Source: Lachnoclostridium sp. UBA1781 (GTDB lineage Bacteria; Bacillota; Clostridia; Lachnospirales; Lachnospiraceae). Taken from it: DNA of 6,023 nucleotides. The notes beneath the pieces are model-generated. The model worked only from the letters and a program-made list of their open reading frames with translations. It did not search any database and had not been told where the DNA came from. The stretch lies in the NCBI GenBank assembly GCA_002315495.1, contig DCGJ01000157.1:1-6023 (forward strand), read 5' to 3'. The translations under genes were made by a program, and so were the position numbers. Position 1 is the stretch's first letter; each line of letters begins with the position of its first letter. This document shows positions 3,644-6,023 of the stretch, piece after piece.

Positions 3644-6023
3644 ATGGATAAAAACAGAATTCGTCCGATTAGCGTCGGAAAAGGCGTGCGAATGAGCTAC
3701 TCTAGAGAGAAGGAAATCCTTGAGATGCCAAACCTCATTGAGGTTCAAAAGGATTCCTACGACTGGTTCTTGAAGAAGGGCCTGTACGAAGTCTTTGAGG
3801 ATATTTCGCCGATTGAAGACCATGCCGGAAACTTCAGCATGGAGTTCGTAGACTATCAGCTTTGCGAGGATGATAAGAAGTATACCATCGAGGAGTGCAA
3901 GCAGAGAGATGCTACATACTCTGTTCCGCTCAAGGTTAAGGTTCGTTTGACCAAGTATCTTGATGGTTCCGTAGATGCAATCGAAGAGAAGGAAATCTTC
4001 ATGGGTGAACTCCCGAAGATGACCGAGACCGGTACCTTCGTAATCAATGGTGCTGAGCGTGTTATCGTCAGCCAGTTGGTACGTTCCCCGGGCATTTACT
4101 ATGATATTACAAGAGATAAAATCGGTAAGACTCTTTACTCTTGCACCGTTATTCCGAACCGCGGTGCATGGCTTGAGTATGAAACCGATTCCAATGACGT
4201 TTTTTATGTACGTGTAGATAGAAACCGTAAGGTGCCGATTACCGTGCTTCTTCGTGCCTTTGGCATCGGTACGAATCAGCAGATTCTCGACCTTTTCGGA
4301 GATGAGCCTAAGATTCAGGCAAGCTTCATGAAGGACACCACCGACAGCTACGAGACCGGTCTTTTGGAACTGTATCGTAAGCTTCGTCCGGGTGAGCCGG
4401 CTTCCGTTGAGAGCGCTGACAGCCTCTTGACCGGTATGTTCTTTGACCCACGTCGTTATGACCTGGCAAAGGTTGGCCGTTATAAGTTCAATAAGAAGCT
4501 CAACTTGAAGAATCGTATTACCGGACAGACTCTTGCTGAGGATGTTGTTGATAGCAGCACCGGTGAGATTATGGCTACCGCAGGAACCGTTGTTACCGCT
4601 GAGATGGCAATCGCTATGCAAAATGCGGCAGTTCCTTACGTTATGATTCAGACCGAAGAGAGAAACGTTAAGGTTCTTTCCAACCTCATGGTTGATCTGA
4701 AGGCTTATGTGGATTGCAATCCGGAGGAGCTCGGCATTTACGAGAGCGTTTACTATCCGGTATTGAAGGAGATTCTCGATGATCCGGAATGTGCAAATGA
4801 CCATGAGAAGCTTCTCGAGACCTTGAAGAGAAAGTGCTTCGAGCTTGTTCCAAAGCACATCACCAAGAGCGATATCTTCGCATCCGTAAACTACAATATG
4901 CATCTTGAGTATGGCATTGGTACCAACGATGATATCGACCACTTGGGCAATCGTCGTATCCGTGCCGTAGGCGAGTTGTTGCAGAACCAGTATCGTATCG
5001 GTATGTCCCGTATGGAGCGTGTCGTACGTGAGCGTATGCAGACACAGGAAAGAGAGAGTGTAACTCCTCAGTCCCTCATTAATATTAAGCCGGTTACCGC
5101 AGCAGTGAAGGAGTTCTTCGGAAGCTCCCAGTTGTCCCAGTTTATGGACCAGAACAACCCGCTGTCTGAGTTGACCCATAAGAGACGTCTCTCCGCATTG
5201 GGACCTGGCGGTTTGTCCAGAGACCGTGCCGGATTCGAGGTACGAGACGTACACTACACCCACTATGGTCGTATGTGTCCGATTGAGACCCCTGAAGGTC
5301 CGAACATCGGTTTGATCAACTCCCTTGCAAGCTATGCAAGAATTAACGAGTACGGTTTCGTTGAGGCTCCGTACCGTGTTGTCGATAAGAGTGATGCTTC
5401 CAACCCGGTTGTTACCGATGAGGTCGTATATCTTACCGCTGACGAAGAAGATAAGTACACCGTGGCACAGGCAAGTGAGCCGCTTGATGCAGAAGGGCAT
5501 TTTGTTAACAATATGGTATCCGGTCGTTATCGCACCGAGATTTCCACCTTCGATAAGAAGCGTATCGACTTGATGGATGTGTCTCCGAAGATGATCTTCT
5601 CCGTAGCAACCGCTATGATTCCGTTCCTTCAGAACGACGACGCTAACCGTGCCCTCATGGGTTCGAACATGCAGCGTCAGGCCGTGCCGCTTCTCTTCAC
5701 CGAGTCTCCTGTTGTAGGAACCGGTATGGAAGTTAAGACTGCCGTTGACTCCGGGGTTTGCGTTGTTGCTAAGAGAGCCGGTGTTGTTGTACGCAGTGAA
5801 TCCACCCGCGTCGTTATTAAGGCTGACGAGGATGGTATGAATGATGAATATGCATTGACCAAGTTTGCAAGATCCAACCAGGGTACCTGCATCAACCAGC
5901 GTCCAATCGTTAAGAAGGGCGAGACCGTTGCTGCCGGACAGGTAATTGCAGACGGTCCTTCCACCGCAGGCGGCGAGCTTGCACTTGGTAAGAACCCGCT
6001 GATCGGTTTCATGACCTGGGAAG
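3644..6023 (+). CDS. rpoB: DNA-directed RNA polymerase subunit beta, N-terminal two thirds (3' end outside window)
   Basis: RpoB is the large catalytic-core beta subunit of RNA polymerase. ATG 3644 follows CAAGGAG by 10 nt and opens a frame that runs to the window edge, 793 codons with no interruption. The N-terminus (MDKNRIRPISVGKGVRMSYS) and the motif PNLIEVQKDSYDWF are typical of clostridial RpoB. The beta protrusion contains GELPKMTETGTFVINGAERV and VSQLVRSPG. The rifampicin pocket reads SSQLSQFMDQNNPLSELTHK, then RRLSALGPGGL. Residues equivalent to E. coli D516, H526 and S531 are D502, H512 and S517, all wild type, so no rifampicin-resistance change is seen there. The following CPIETPEGPNIGLINSLA is invariant in the family. 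The window ends at PLIGFMTWE, just before the expected GYNYEDA segment. Codon use is strongly biased (CGT, ACC, GTT, GGT), as expected for a highly expressed gene. It probably has its own promoter and is followed by rpoC outside the window. Confidence 0.99.
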   Translation, partial: MDKNRIRPISVGKGVRMSYSREKEILEMPNLIEVQKDSYDWFLKKGLYEVFEDISPIEDHAGNFSMEFVDYQLCEDDKKYTIEECKQRDATYSVPLKVKVRLTKYLDGSVDAIEEKEIFMGELPKMTETGTFVINGAERVIVSQLVRSPGIYYDITRDKIGKTLYSCTVIPNRGAWLEYETDSNDVFYVRVDRNRKVPITVLLRAFGIGTNQQILDLFGDEPKIQASFMKDTTDSYETGLLELYRKLRPGEPASVESADSLLTGMFFDPRRYDLAKVGRYKFNKKLNLKNRITGQTLAEDVVDSSTGEIMATAGTVVTAEMAIAMQNAAVPYVMIQTEERNVKVLSNLMVDLKAYVDCNPEELGIYESVYYPVLKEILDDPECANDHEKLLETLKRKCFELVPKHITKSDIFASVNYNMHLEYGIGTNDDIDHLGNRRIRAVGELLQNQYRIGMSRMERVVRERMQTQERESVTPQSLINIKPVTAAVKEFFGSSQLSQFMDQNNPLSELTHKRRLSALGPGGLSRDRAGFEVRDVHYTHYGRMCPIETPEGPNIGLINSLASYARINEYGFVEAPYRVVDKSDASNPVVTDEVVYLTADEEDKYTVAQASEPLDAEGHFVNNMVSGRYRTEISTFDKKRIDLMDVSPKMIFSVATAMIPFLQNDDANRALMGSNMQRQAVPLLFTESPVVGTGMEVKTAVDSGVCVVAKRAGVVVRSESTRVVIKADEDGMNDEYALTKFARSNQGTCINQRPIVKKGETVAAGQVIADGPSTAGGELALGKNPLIGFMTWE

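Noticed and set aside
5120..5200. Rifampicin-resistance substitution in rpoB
   Set aside because: All commonly mutated positions (equivalents of E. coli Q513, D516, H526, R529, S531, L533) carry the wild-type residue.
3641..5500. Long minus-strand open frame (619 codons) opposite rpoB
   Set aside because: It is the antisense shadow of rpoB caused by that gene's biased codon use. It has no ribosome site and no recognisable domain, while the + strand frame is unmistakably RpoB.

Overview
The window looks like a chromosomal segment from a Gram-positive anaerobe of the Clostridia, most likely a Lachnospiraceae-type organism. That placement is inferred from the RpoB and L7/L12 protein style, the aldo/keto reductase with a clostridial-type dicluster ferredoxin tail, strong AGGAGG/AAGGAG ribosome binding sites and sigma-A type promoters. 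No 16S or other decisive marker is present. All recognisable protein genes are on the + strand.

Layout: (1) 1-295 is the 3' part of rplL (ribosomal protein L7/L12), closed by a strong intrinsic terminator at 321-354. (2) 355-1204 has no credible protein gene. From 421 to about 1034 it holds a degenerate tandem array of six hairpin-bearing units. The GGCG anchors lie at 449, 563, 657, 752, 847 and 941, so after a first step of 114 the period is 94-95 bp. The two hairpin arms span exactly 31 bp in five of the six units. A separate GC-rich 12-bp hairpin (1078-1105) and a good sigma-A promoter (1139-1167) follow. (3) 1205-3222 holds two metabolic genes, an iron-sulfur aldo/keto reductase and a maltose/galactoside-type sugar O-acetyltransferase. 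They are separated by a 48-bp tandem repeat that begins inside the last codons of the reductase. (4) 3211-3325 is a very purine-rich, almost T-free tract leading into a + strand terminator (3326-3368). (5) 3373-3527 holds what looks like a complete small transcription unit on the - strand: an extended -10 promoter, about 120 nt of RNA and a terminator with a GAAA loop. It overlaps head-on with the rpoB promoter (3429-3457). (6) 3644 to the window end is rpoB, the RNA polymerase beta subunit, cut at about residue 793, with a wild-type-looking rifampicin region.

rplL and rpoB are normally close neighbours, often co-transcribed. Here about 3.3 kb separates them, with two terminators and separate promoters for the inserted genes and for rpoB. 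The ribosomal and polymerase genes therefore appear transcriptionally uncoupled, and the reductase-acetyltransferase pair looks like accessory cargo in a housekeeping locus. The two undescribed items most worth following are the 94-bp hairpin array and the antisense small RNA candidate at the rpoB promoter.
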